Shown: one piece after another, positions 1-5,631 of the stretch | Numbering within the stretch: position 1 is the first letter of the stretch | How the letters are laid out: every line of letters starts with the position of its first letter | Assembly: GCA_964552035.1 (NCBI GenBank) | Contig: CAZKFN010000114.1 | Coordinates: 1-5,631, forward strand | Direction of reading: 5' to 3' | Origin: CAZKFN01 sp964552035 | GTDB taxonomy: Bacteria; Bacteroidota; Bacteroidia; Flavobacteriales_E; Vicingaceae | DNA length: 5,631 bases | Notes under the pieces: model-generated | Told to the model about the DNA's origin: nothing | The model's input: the letters and a program-made list of their open reading frames with translations, nothing else | Database searches by the model: none | Made by a program: the position numbers and the translations under genes

Positions 1-578
1 ATTACCCAAAGAGTTTTATGGCAAAAGATAAAAGCACCATTGAAGACGATGTTCCAGGAGATGTATGTGGTTTGTATGATACTGGAAACTTTAAGATAGG
101 AGATACGTTAACAGAGGGTAAAGATTTTATGTACAAAGGAATCCCTAGCTTTTCTCCAGAGATTTTCAAAGAATTAATCAACGATAATCCTCTAAAAACA
201 AAACAACTGGAAAAGGGTATTCAACAACTTTCTGAGGAAGGTGTCGCTCAACTTTTTACAGCCAGAATGGGGAATAACAAATACGTGGGAACGGTTGGGG
301 ATTTACAATTTGAAGTTATACAATATCGATTAGAACATGAGTATGGAGCATCCGCTAGCTTTCACCCACTTAATTTTTATAAAGCTTGTTGGTTTACCTC
401 AGACAATATAGAAATGCTAAACGAATTCATAAGACTAAAATCGAGTTATATAGTTCATGACAAAGACAAACAATTGGTTTTTTTAGCACAAACTCAAGGG
501 ATATTAAGCATTACAGAACAAAACTATCCCGATATAAAGTTTCATTTTACTTCGGAATTTAAAACTGAAGAAAACTAA
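1..578 (+). CDS. prfC: Peptide chain release factor 3 (RF3), C-terminal part, 5' end outside window
   Basis: RF3 is the cytoplasmic translational GTPase that recycles RF1/RF2 from the ribosome after termination. Only about the last 191 residues are present; RF3 is usually near 530. The frame is open to the left edge (YPKSF precedes the Met at 18), so that Met is internal. Numbering from it, the end of the beta-barrel domain II is at about 12-34 (PGDVCGLYDTGNFKIGDTLTEG-like). The RF3-specific C-terminal domain follows, with GVAQLF at 75-80, the VGxVGxLQFEV segment at 90-100 leading into RLEHEYG, and the terminal YPDIKFHFTSEF, which parallels the YPDVQFHQTREH end of E. coli RF3. These last features separate it from EF-G. 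The G domain lies outside the window. The stop TAA (576-578) overlaps the end of the convergent hydrolase gene. Confidence 0.95.
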   Translation, partial: YPKSFMAKDKSTIEDDVPGDVCGLYDTGNFKIGDTLTEGKDFMYKGIPSFSPEIFKELINDNPLKTKQLEKGIQQLSEEGVAQLFTARMGNNKYVGTVGDLQFEVIQYRLEHEYGASASFHPLNFYKACWFTSDNIEMLNEFIRLKSSYIVHDKDKQLVFLAQTQGILSITEQNYPDIKFHFTSEFKTEEN

Positions 579-1378
579 TTTAATACTTCCTTCATTTTTA
601 AACGGTATTCCTTGGTGAATTGTATATCGTTATGAGTAGCCCCTTCAATGCCGTAAAACTCTAACTTAGGATTACAATCTTTAAGCTTTAGCCCAAGGTA
701 ATATGGAACTTTTCTATCTTCTGTTCCATGAAAAATATAAGAGGGTGCTTTCACTTGAGGGAGGTATTTATTAATCCTAAAATGGTATTTACTAATCAAT
801 TTAGCAGGCAAAAAAGAACGATGATATTTTACCAAATCTATAAAATTATAAAAAGGAGCTTCTAAAACCAATGCTTTAGGTTTTTGAACACTTGCTAACC
901 TAGCGGCTATACCCGTACCAATAGAAAAGCCATAAATGACAATTTCCTTTTCTTTATAGGTAGATAATAGCCGTTTATATAGTCTTCTTGCATCTCTTTG
1001 AAGTTTTTTCTCTCCCTTAATTTTTCCTTCGCTCTTCCCAAATCCCCTATAATCATACATAAAGACATCATAACCTAAAGTAATAAAAAAAGGTGCAAAA
1101 TCTCCCCAATATCTCAAATTATCATTATTCCCATGAATGTAAAAAACCAAACCCTTACGTTCTTTTGACTTAAATAAAAGTGAATTTAACTCTACCCCAT
1201 CAGCCATCTTATAAAAACGCTCCTCAAAAGGTGTTTCAAATGGATATTCATAATCCTTGGGTAAACTAACGGGATTGAATATTATACGTTCTTGCAAAAA
1301 GTAATAGCTATATAGTATACCTACTATAATTCCAATGAGAATGATAAAAGAAACCAGTATCCAAGTGAGTGTTTCCAT
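575..1378 (-). CDS. Membrane-anchored alpha/beta hydrolase (BEM46/ABHD13-like)
   Basis: This is a 267-residue serine hydrolase of the alpha/beta fold. An N-terminal hydrophobic helix (about residues 5-26) probably anchors it in the inner membrane; a cleavable signal is less likely because no clear cleavage site follows. The core shows the oxyanion-region HGNN at 82-85, DYRGFGKS at 109-116, the nucleophile elbow GFSIG with Ser152, the acid Asp221 in GTEDRKVP, and the catalytic His249 in GATHND. The triad is therefore complete and in canonical order. The architecture resembles the BEM46/ABHD13 or YfhR-type hydrolases, whose bacterial substrates are mostly unknown, so no reaction is assigned. 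The start ATG at 1378 lies directly before the hydrophobic helix, and no Shine-Dalgarno sequence is visible. The gene converges on prfC with a 4-nt overlap and has no same-strand partner in the window. Confidence 0.9.
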   Translation of the reverse strand: METLTWILVSFIILIGIIVGILYSYYFLQERIIFNPVSLPKDYEYPFETPFEERFYKMADGVELNSLLFKSKERKGLVFYIHGNNDNLRYWGDFAPFFITLGYDVFMYDYRGFGKSEGKIKGEKKLQRDARRLYKRLLSTYKEKEIVIYGFSIGTGIAARLASVQKPKALVLEAPFYNFIDLVKYHRSFLPAKLISKYHFRINKYLPQVKAPSYIFHGTEDRKVPYYLGLKLKDCNPKLEFYGIEGATHNDIQFTKEYRLKMKEVLN

Positions 1379-1447
1379 AAGTGAAAAGTACCAATTTTTA
1401 TTCTAGAATCTCTAAATTTGACCTTCTAAGATTAAGGCAGAATAGCT

Positions 1448-1465
1448 TTAACATGCATTAACATG
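1448..1465 (+). repeat. Tandem direct repeat TTAACATG x2, 10-bp period
   Basis: TTAACATG occurs at 1448-1455 and again at 1458-1465, so the two copies sit one helical turn apart on the same DNA face. They end about 20 bp upstream of the putative -7 element at 1485, covering the place where a -33 element would be. This fits an operator or activator site for the thioredoxin/SCO operon, but with only two short AT-rich copies chance cannot be excluded. Confidence 0.35.
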
Positions 1466-1484
1466 AATGGCCTTCCATTTGTGG

Positions 1485-1492
1485 TAAATTTG
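1485..1492 (+). promoter_or_regulatory. Putative Bacteroidota promoter -7 box (TAAATTTG)
   Basis: TAAATTTG matches the TAnnTTTG -7 consensus of the Bacteroidota primary sigma factor exactly. It would place transcription start near 1498 and leave a short leader of about 14 nt before the ATG at 1512. No clear TTTG is found about 19 bp upstream, where CATG stands instead, so the -33 element is weak or replaced by a bound regulator. An identical TAAATTTG at 1413-1420 is a second candidate farther upstream. Confidence 0.5.
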
Positions 1493-1511
1493 ATTAATAT
1501 AAATAAACGGA

Positions 1512-2933
1512 ATGAAAAAATACATTATAAGCTTTATCCTTATAGTTTCTATAGGGTCAACAGCTGTTGCTCAAGACATTAAGGGATACAAATTAACATT
1601 TAAACTAAACGATGTAGAAGATTCAACCCTTTATCTTTCCTATTTTTATGGAGCGGGACAATATTATAGAGATACAGCCCAAGCTATAGAAAAGGGCGTT
1701 TATATTTTTGAGAATAAAGAAGACACTTTAGAATATGGAATGTATTCGTTGATTACCAAAGACAGCAAGATTATAGATTTCTTGGTAGATGCACAAAACA
1801 TTACTATTGAAGGAAGTAAGGAGGATATTATTCATAATGTAAAATTTAAAAACAGCCCAGAAAATACCGTTTTTTTTAACTACCTCAAATACCTTAGAGT
1901 AAAACAAAATGAGTCAAAGGAGCTGAATCAAAAACTAGCTATAACTGAAAATGAAAAAGAAAAAGAATTCTTAACAAAAAAAATAGCAGGCTTGGATGAT
2001 GAAGTTGAGGCTTATTTAGAGAATTTTCATAAAGAAAATGAGGGTACACTCGCCAGTAATTTTATTTTATCTATGGAACAACCTCGAATACCAAAAAAGC
2101 CAGAGGACAGTGAATTAGCTGATAGTGTTTTTGCTTTGTATTATTATAAAAACCATTACTTAGAAAACATTAATTTCAAAGATGGTAGACTGGTAAGAAC
2201 TCCTACTTATCATGAAAAACTTGAATATTATATAGAAAAACTTACTTATCAGCAAACCGACTCCCTTATTGAGTCTTGTGATGAAATATTGGGATTAGCT
2301 CAGCAAAATCAAGACTTGTTTAAATATACTTTAAGTTGGTTAACCAGTCGATATGAGCGTTCCAATAAAATGGACGATGATGCTGTTTTTGTTCACCTAG
2401 TTTTAAACTATTTCGACAAAGGATTAGCAGATGAATGGTACGACAAAACCAATCTTAAAAAATTAATCGATAAGGCAAAGACCTTAGAGCCTCTACTTAT
2501 AGGAAAAGTAGCACCCAACTTAGTTTTAAAAGATACTGCACAAAAAAAGGTATATCAACTGCACGATGTAAAAGCAAAATTCACCATACTCTATATTTGG
2601 TCTCCAACCTGTGGACACTGTAAAGTGGCTACACCAGAACTTTTAGATATCTATCATAAATATAAAAAGGATGGGGTAAAAGTTTATGCAGTTAACGAAA
2701 GATTTGAAAATAAAGAGTGGATAGATTTTATCAACGAACATAATTTAGACTTCATCAATGTAAGCGACGGTGGAGATTTTGTCAGCAACTTTAGAGATTT
2801 ATATGATGTTTACTCCACACCCCACACCTATTTATTAGATAAGGATAAAAAGATTTTGGCTAAAAAAGTACCTATAGAAACATTAGATAAAATATTAGAA
2901 CACTTTATTGAAAAAGAGAAAAATGAAAAATAA
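1512..2933 (+). CDS. Exported TlpA-like thioredoxin-fold protein (DUF4369-DUF5106-thioredoxin)
   Basis: The protein has 473 residues. A signal peptide spans about 1-20 (MKK, hydrophobic core, AVA before Q21), so it acts outside the cytoplasmic membrane. The order resembles the Bacteroidota TlpA-family disulfide oxidoreductases: a DUF4369-like beta domain at about 25-120, a charged, probably helical segment at about 130-175, a DUF5106-like helical region up to about 325, and a thioredoxin fold at about 330-470. The active site is WSPTCGHC with Cys367 and Cys370, and the cis-proline loop is STPHTY (Pro437). Both cysteines and the cis-Pro are intact, so it should be redox active, probably reducing or isomerising cysteine pairs in envelope proteins. 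It is the first gene of an operon and overlaps the SCO gene by 11 nt, which suggests that it maintains the SCO or oxidase copper-site cysteines. That partnership is inferred. Confidence 0.88.
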   Translation: MKKYIISFILIVSIGSTAVAQDIKGYKLTFKLNDVEDSTLYLSYFYGAGQYYRDTAQAIEKGVYIFENKEDTLEYGMYSLITKDSKIIDFLVDAQNITIEGSKEDIIHNVKFKNSPENTVFFNYLKYLRVKQNESKELNQKLAITENEKEKEFLTKKIAGLDDEVEAYLENFHKENEGTLASNFILSMEQPRIPKKPEDSELADSVFALYYYKNHYLENINFKDGRLVRTPTYHEKLEYYIEKLTYQQTDSLIESCDEILGLAQQNQDLFKYTLSWLTSRYERSNKMDDDAVFVHLVLNYFDKGLADEWYDKTNLKKLIDKAKTLEPLLIGKVAPNLVLKDTAQKKVYQLHDVKAKFTILYIWSPTCGHCKVATPELLDIYHKYKKDGVKVYAVNERFENKEWIDFINEHNLDFINVSDGGDFVSNFRDLYDVYSTPHTYLLDKDKKILAKKVPIETLDKILEHFIEKEKNEK

Positions 2934-3582
2934 ATTTCTTCCTATTATCCTACCTATAATCATTGTCTCTATTGGCATATTCATTGCCTATAGAATGATT
3001 TTGAACAATCAAACTCTGCCGATTTACAATCCTGCAATGATTAACCCACAATTAGTAGATCAATCTAAAAAAGGGGTAACTAAGAACCATAGAATAGCTA
3101 ATTTTAGTTTGATTAATCAAGAAGGAGAACCATTTTCGCAAGAGGATTTAGAGGGGAAATACTATGTAACTGACTTTTTCTTTACTACTTGTCCAGATAT
3201 CTGCATTGATATGAGTTCACAGTTAGCAAGAGTTCAAAAAGCAAATATAAATAGAGAAGATTTTCTTATTGTTTCTCATACGGTAATGCCGGAGCACGAC
3301 AACCCAGAAGTTTTAAAAGAATACGGTGAAAGCTATGGAGCAAACTTTAAGAAATGGGTATTTTTAACTGGAGATAAAGCTGAAATTTACAATTTAGCTC
3401 GAAAATCATACTTTGCTGCAGTATCGGAGGGTGACGGTGGACCTGATGATTTTATTCACACTGAAAATTTTGTTTTGGTAGATAAAGAAAAACGAATTCG
3501 TGGCTTTTATGACGGCACAGATAGTAAAAGTATTGACCAATTGATAAAAGACATTAAGATTCTTTCAAGAGCTTATGACTAA
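2923..3582 (+). CDS. SCO1/SenC family copper-binding / redox protein
   Basis: SCO proteins are membrane-tethered thioredoxin-fold proteins that help load copper into the CuA centre of cytochrome c oxidase. This one has 219 residues, with an N-terminal membrane helix at about 5-23 and the soluble domain in the periplasm. The metal ligands are present: CPDIC with Cys90 and Cys94, and His179 in DDFIHTENFVLVD. I chose the ATG at 2923. The frame extends to a TTG at 2908, but that adds only five charged residues and a longer overlap. The ATG overlaps the thioredoxin gene by 11 nt and the TAA overlaps the lipoprotein gene by 8 nt, which points to translational coupling. No oxidase genes are in the window. 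Some SCO homologues act mainly in thiol redox signalling or peroxide defence, and sequence alone does not settle this. Confidence 0.92.
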   Translation: MKNKFLPIILPIIIVSIGIFIAYRMILNNQTLPIYNPAMINPQLVDQSKKGVTKNHRIANFSLINQEGEPFSQEDLEGKYYVTDFFFTTCPDICIDMSSQLARVQKANINREDFLIVSHTVMPEHDNPEVLKEYGESYGANFKKWVFLTGDKAEIYNLARKSYFAAVSEGDGGPDDFIHTENFVLVDKEKRIRGFYDGTDSKSIDQLIKDIKILSRAYD

Positions 3583-3802
3583 AAAAAGGTTTACTTATAT
3601 ATTGATGCTTTCTTTATGGTGTTTTACTTTTTCTTCTTGTAATCCATATAGAGCTTTTAAAGGAGTCGATACTTCAGAAATTAGAGGAGGACAATCACCC
3701 AGTCAAAAGATTCATAAAGGACATAAAAAACACGAAAAAAAGGCAACAAAAAACTATAAAAAGGAAATGAAAAAACGCAAAAAGAAAATGGGCTCTGATT
3801 AA
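3575..3802 (+). CDS. Small basic lipoprotein with HxxHxxH cluster, function unknown
   Basis: I do not recognise a family for this 75-residue protein. It begins with a lipoprotein signal (KKR, hydrophobic stretch about 7-18, lipobox FSSC with acylated Cys22), so the mature part is about 54 residues tethered to a membrane. After a short SPSQ linker the C-terminal half is extremely lysine-rich and predicted soluble or helical. Three histidines, His47, His50 and His53, form HKGHKKH with i, i+3, i+6 spacing. The ATG overlaps the SCO stop by 8 nt (ATGACTAA), which strongly supports a real, coupled gene despite its size. The context suggests a role alongside the SCO protein, perhaps metal binding or electrostatic docking, but this is inference only. 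No clear intrinsic terminator follows in 3803-3875. Confidence 0.75.
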   Translation: MTKKRFTYILMLSLWCFTFSSCNPYRAFKGVDTSEIRGGQSPSQKIHKGHKKHEKKATKNYKKEMKKRKKKMGSD

Positions 3803-3875
3803 AGCTATTTGAATAATACTGCCTTTTTAAATTTCAAAACTTTTACCTATCCAAAATTCCAGAAAACTCAGAACA
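3803..3875. other. Short intergenic remnant, 3' exon side of the intron
   Basis: This 73-bp AT-rich sequence separates the lipoprotein stop from the intron 3' end. No ORF, promoter or hairpin with a T-run is convincing here, so the operon on the plus strand has no obvious intrinsic terminator of its own. On the minus strand it is the downstream exon of the intron; removing the intron would put TGTTCTGAG directly after the rpsA terminator T-run. Confidence 0.5.
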
Positions 3876-3955
3876 ATCGAGTAGGAAGCTAAGGGTTCTT
3901 TCCCTAGCTGTCCTCCCACACCACTGAGCGTAACGTTCGGTACACACGGTGGTTC
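3876..3955 (-). ncRNA. Group II intron domains V and VI with branch-point A
   Basis: Domain V runs from GAACCACCGTG at 3955 down to about 3920, with lower stem ACCAC/GTGGT and a CCGAACG cap. Domain VI follows: GGGAGGA (3917-3911) pairs with TCCTACTC (3886-3879), leaving a single bulged adenosine at 3882. This is the expected lariat branch point, 7 nt from the proposed 3' splice site at 3876. The distal domain VI stem is AGCTAGGG (3909-3902) against CCCTTAGCT (3895-3887). Domain V departs from the form I remember (GAACCGCCGU...ACGGUGGU, 34 nt). The position of the catalytic triad CGC reads CAC, the 5' arm has an extra GU, and the upper stem contains mismatches. The hairpins make the identification firm; catalytic competence is doubtful. 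Confidence 0.85.
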
Positions 3956-4131
3956 TTTAGCTTACACAACTCACTTTCTGGATTGTTGATGCGATTGTTT
4001 TCAGTTATCCACATGAAAGTCTGCCCCACAACATAGCCTTCGGATTCCGTCTTATTCTTTTGTTTAGAGGTCTTTGATTTATCAAAGGTTTTCTGTTCTT
4101 TTCCTTTCATTTGGCAGCTTTCATTTACCAC
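3904..4131 (-). pseudogene. Remnant of group II intron reverse transcriptase (N-terminal stub)
   Basis: This 75-codon frame sits in the domain IV position, where class C introns encode their reverse transcriptase/maturase. Its first part (MKGKEQKTF from the Met at 4110, then the ESEGYVVGQ and WITENN segments) has the character of the poorly conserved leader that precedes the RT fingers in these proteins. None of the RT blocks, the YADD active site, the maturase domain or the C-terminal domain follows. After about residue 50 the frame runs through domain V (NHRVYRTLRSVVWEDS is domain V read as protein) and stops in domain VI. The simplest reading is an internal deletion of about 1.2 kb joining the RT leader to the sequence just before domain V. 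The assignment to RT is by position and resemblance, not by a catalytic motif, and no functional protein is expected. Confidence 0.55.
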
Positions 4132-4359
4132 ACATCTTCTAAAGCTCAGACCTTCCTAATTATAGTCGATAATTAGTACTATGCCATCTGCTGACTTTTG
4201 ATAGCAACTGTTCTCCGTGCTTCCTACTTTTTTTCCACAAGTCTATCAGACCTCCCGTGGTAAGGCGATTCACTTTCACTCCATGTCTCTGCCATATATA
4301 CATCCTGTTGTCTGTGTAATCTTTGGGTTTAGGCTTGTGTTGGAACCTTATTCCGACGG

Positions 4360-4519
4360 TTATGCCTAATATGTTGTATTCCTCAGGACAGAACTTTGCT
4401 TCCAATCTCCTTCAGGTTCCACCTCACGATGGACACCCCTGCCCTTCAACAAACGGTTCTCGTCAAAATAAGCCCGTTCGGGACTTTAAGCCTAGAGATA
4501 ATGAACATACATAGCAAAC
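4360..4519 (-). ncRNA. Group II intron 5' region, domain I start
   Basis: This is the 5' part of the ribozyme on the minus strand. The conserved blocks, in order, are GTCCCGAAC (4484-4476), GAGAACCGTTTG (4461-4450), GGGTGTCC (4438-4431), GGAACCTGAAGGAG (4420-4407), CTGAGGAA (4386-4379) and ATTAGGCATAA (4370-4360). The same order and similar spacing occur in the O. iheyensis class C intron as I remember it. The first 30 or so nucleotides (4519-4490) are the least conserved, so the exact 5' end rests mainly on the 44-nt spacing and its abutment to the terminator. Exon-binding sequence EBS1 could not be placed with confidence. Confidence 0.75.
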
Positions 4520-4553
4520 AAAAAGGGCGTTTCAAATTTGAAACGCCCTTTTT
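4520..4553 (-). terminator. Rho-independent terminator of rpsA, perfect 17-bp inverted repeat
   Basis: The 34-bp sequence is a perfect palindrome: arm AAAAAGGGCGTTTCAAA followed at once by its complement TTTGAAACGCCCTTTTT. In RNA it would form a GC-rich stem GGGCGTTTC/GAAACGCCC closed by AAATTT and followed by five U. It starts 17 nt after the rpsA stop codon. Because both ends carry a T-run in their own direction it could also stop transcription arriving on the plus strand. The group II intron begins at the next base, 4519. Confidence 0.93.
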
Positions 4554-4570
4554 AATTATTGAGGATAAGG

Positions 4571-5631
4571 TTAATTATCTTTTTCCTTATCTTTTAAAGC
4601 TTCCTCTTCTTTCAGCTCGTCTTTCAAATTTGCCAAGGCATCTAGATCTCCAAGAGTAGTACGTTCTTGTTTCTCATTCATGTTCCTAATAGCTCTTTGA
4701 GTTTCTTTTTGTTGAGCTCTTGCTTTACTTCTCTTTTCGCCCTTCTCCTCTTCTTCTATATCCTTATAGATTTGAGTGTGAGAAACTATAATTTTCTTAG
4801 CATTTTTATTGAAACTGATGATTTTCACATCCAACTCCTCATCTTTAGCTGCAGAAGTACCGTCTTCTTTTACAATGTTCTTTCTTGTTGCAAAAGCTTC
4901 TACACCGTAAGGTAAAATAAGAGTTGCACCTTTTTTACCAAGTTCTGTAAGAGTAGCTTTATGAATACTTCCGATTTCAAAAACAGTTTCAAAAGTTTCC
5001 CAAGGATTCTCTTCTAATTGTTTATATCCTAAACTTAATCTTCTGTTCTCTTCATCAATTTCTAAAATCACCACCTCCATATCATCACCAATACTGGTAA
5101 CTTCTTTAGGATGGTTAATTTTCTTAGACCAAGAAAGGTCAGAAATATGAACTAAACCGTCAACGCCGTCTTCCAATTCTACAAATACCCCAAAATCAGA
5201 AATGTTGGTTACTTTACCATCATGCTTACTATCAACTGGGTAACGCTCACTAATTCCTTCCCATGGATCTTTAGTCAATTGTTTAACTCCTAACGACATT
5301 TTACGTTCCTCTCTATCCAAGGTTAAGATTTCAGCCTCTACTTCATCTCCAACTTTAAAGAAAGTTTGAGCAGGTTGCAAGTGATTAGACCAAGAAATTT
5401 CAGAAACGTGGATTAAACCTTCAACACCTGGTTGAATTTCAACAAAAGCACCATAATCTGCAACTACGACAACTTTTCCTTTAACTCTATCTCCGACTTG
5501 TAGATTTTCATCTAATTTATCCCATGGGTGTCCTTCTAGTTGTTTCATTCCAAGAGCAATACGCTTCTTATCGTCATCAAAATCTAAGATTACTACCTTA
5601 ACTTTTTCATCCAATTGAACTACTTCCTCAG
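4571..5631 (-). CDS. rpsA: 30S ribosomal protein S1, C-terminal part, 5' end outside window
   Basis: S1 binds mRNA on the 30S subunit and promotes initiation, which matters in a phylum where Shine-Dalgarno sequences are scarce. About 352 codons are visible and the frame is open to the right edge; the TTG at 5614 is an internal leucine codon, not a start. Numbering from that codon, the tail of one S1/OB repeat (RIALGMKQL at 18-26) is followed by three more repeats at about 39-111, 126-198 and 213-281. The first two have the typical YGAFVEI...GLIHVSEISW and FGVFVEL...GLVHISDLSW cores and end in SLGxKQL. The last is more divergent (GATLILPYGVEAFATRKN), as usual for the terminal repeat in this phylum. 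A charged 65-residue tail rich in Glu and Lys ends the protein. Family members in Bacteroidota are near 600 residues, so roughly 250 are missing upstream. Confidence 0.96.
   Translation of the reverse strand, partial: EEVVQLDEKVKVVILDFDDDKKRIALGMKQLEGHPWDKLDENLQVGDRVKGKVVVVADYGAFVEIQPGVEGLIHVSEISWSNHLQPAQTFFKVGDEVEAEILTLDREERKMSLGVKQLTKDPWEGISERYPVDSKHDGKVTNISDFGVFVELEDGVDGLVHISDLSWSKKINHPKEVTSIGDDMEVVILEIDEENRRLSLGYKQLEENPWETFETVFEIGSIHKATLTELGKKGATLILPYGVEAFATRKNIVKEDGTSAAKDEELDVKIISFNKNAKKIIVSHTQIYKDIEEEEKGEKRSKARAQQKETQRAIRNMNEKQERTTLGDLDALANLKDELKEEEALKDKEKDN

Larger units (their letters stand above)
3876..4519 (-). mobile_element. Group IIC intron, ORF-truncated, inserted after rpsA terminator
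   Basis: Read on the minus strand, this 644-nt element follows the layout of group IIC (bacterial class C) self-splicing introns such as that of Oceanobacillus iheyensis. It begins GTTTG at 4519 (consensus GUGYG). GTCCCGAAC follows, ending at nt 44 of the element, the spacing I remember for the O. iheyensis intron. Next come GGGTGTCC (4438-4431), GGAACCTGAAGGAG (4420-4407), CTGAGGAA (4386-4379) and TAGGC in domain I. GGGAGGTCTG (4256-4247) and GTCAGCAGATGGCATAGTAC (4195-4176) follow towards domain III, with an 8-bp hairpin at 4156-4176. Domains V and VI close it, ending CTCGAT at 3876. Complete class C introns carry a reverse transcriptase and are near 1.9 kb, so about 1.2 kb of the gene is missing. 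No IS ends or target duplications are seen. The family match is from memory; boundaries may be off by one or two bases. Confidence 0.88.

Noticed and set aside
2908..2922. TTG start for the SCO gene
   Set aside because: It adds only five residues (MKKRK) with a longer overlap; the ATG at 2923 gives a normal N terminus directly before the membrane helix.
3887..3909. Strong hairpin as a plus-strand terminator for the thioredoxin/SCO operon
   Set aside because: The stem is real but is the distal domain VI stem of the intron, and no T-run follows it on the plus strand.
4160..4405. 81-codon minus-strand ORF
   Set aside because: It lies wholly within the ribozyme domains I to III; its bases match conserved intron RNA blocks and the peptide has no recognisable domain.
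3876..4519. Retron, CRISPR array or insertion sequence
   Set aside because: There are no spaced repeats, no terminal inverted repeats with a transposase, and no msr/msd-like structure; group II intron signatures explain the stretch.
4323..4659. Two plus-strand ORFs (4323-4514 and 4396-4659)
   Set aside because: They are antisense to the intron, and the longer one also runs through the terminator palindrome and into rpsA; neither has a recognisable domain.
4667..4915. 82-codon plus-strand ORF rich in Phe, Leu and Ser
   Set aside because: It is antisense to rpsA; the hydrophobic look comes from reading a Glu/Lys-rich tail on the opposite strand.
5612..5631. TTG at 5614 as start of a short S1-like protein
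   Set aside because: The frame continues upstream (EEVVQ) to the window edge and the protein would begin in the middle of an S1 repeat.

Overview
The window is AT-rich and reads as chromosomal DNA of a member of the Bacteroidota, most likely a flavobacterium-like lineage. The evidence is the DUF4369/DUF5106-type TlpA thioredoxin, the ribosomal protein S1 sequence style, a TAnnTTTG-type promoter and the near absence of Shine-Dalgarno sequences. This placement is inferred from protein character, not from a database search.

Layout: (1) 1-578, + strand: the 3' end of prfC (peptide chain release factor 3), cut by the window edge. (2) 575-1378, - strand: a membrane-anchored alpha/beta hydrolase, tail to tail with prfC and overlapping it by 4 nt. 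(3) 1379-1511: divergent intergenic region with a good Bacteroidota promoter and a tandem 8-bp repeat. (4) 1512-3802, + strand: a tightly overlapping three-gene operon of an exported TlpA-like thioredoxin-fold protein, a membrane-anchored SCO1/SenC protein and a very basic 75-residue lipoprotein with an HxxHxxH cluster. Together they look like an envelope redox or copper-handling unit. (5) 3876-4519, - strand: a 644-nt group IIC intron. (6) 4520-4553: the perfect inverted-repeat terminator of rpsA. (7) 4571-5631, - strand: the 3' portion of rpsA (ribosomal protein S1), cut by the window edge.

The most notable item is the roughly 770-nt stretch between the lipoprotein gene and rpsA, which looks empty to an ORF caller. 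On the minus strand it carries the conserved domain I, III, V and VI signatures of a group IIC ribozyme (the class of the Oceanobacillus iheyensis crystal-structure intron). It starts at the base immediately after the rpsA terminator palindrome, which is the known insertion preference of this class. Its reverse-transcriptase gene is reduced to what looks like an N-terminal stub fused in frame to domain V. Domain V differs from the canonical form in the catalytic triad and in length, so this copy is probably a decayed or non-autonomous intron. Intron comparisons rest on remembered family sequences and should be confirmed with a covariance-model search.
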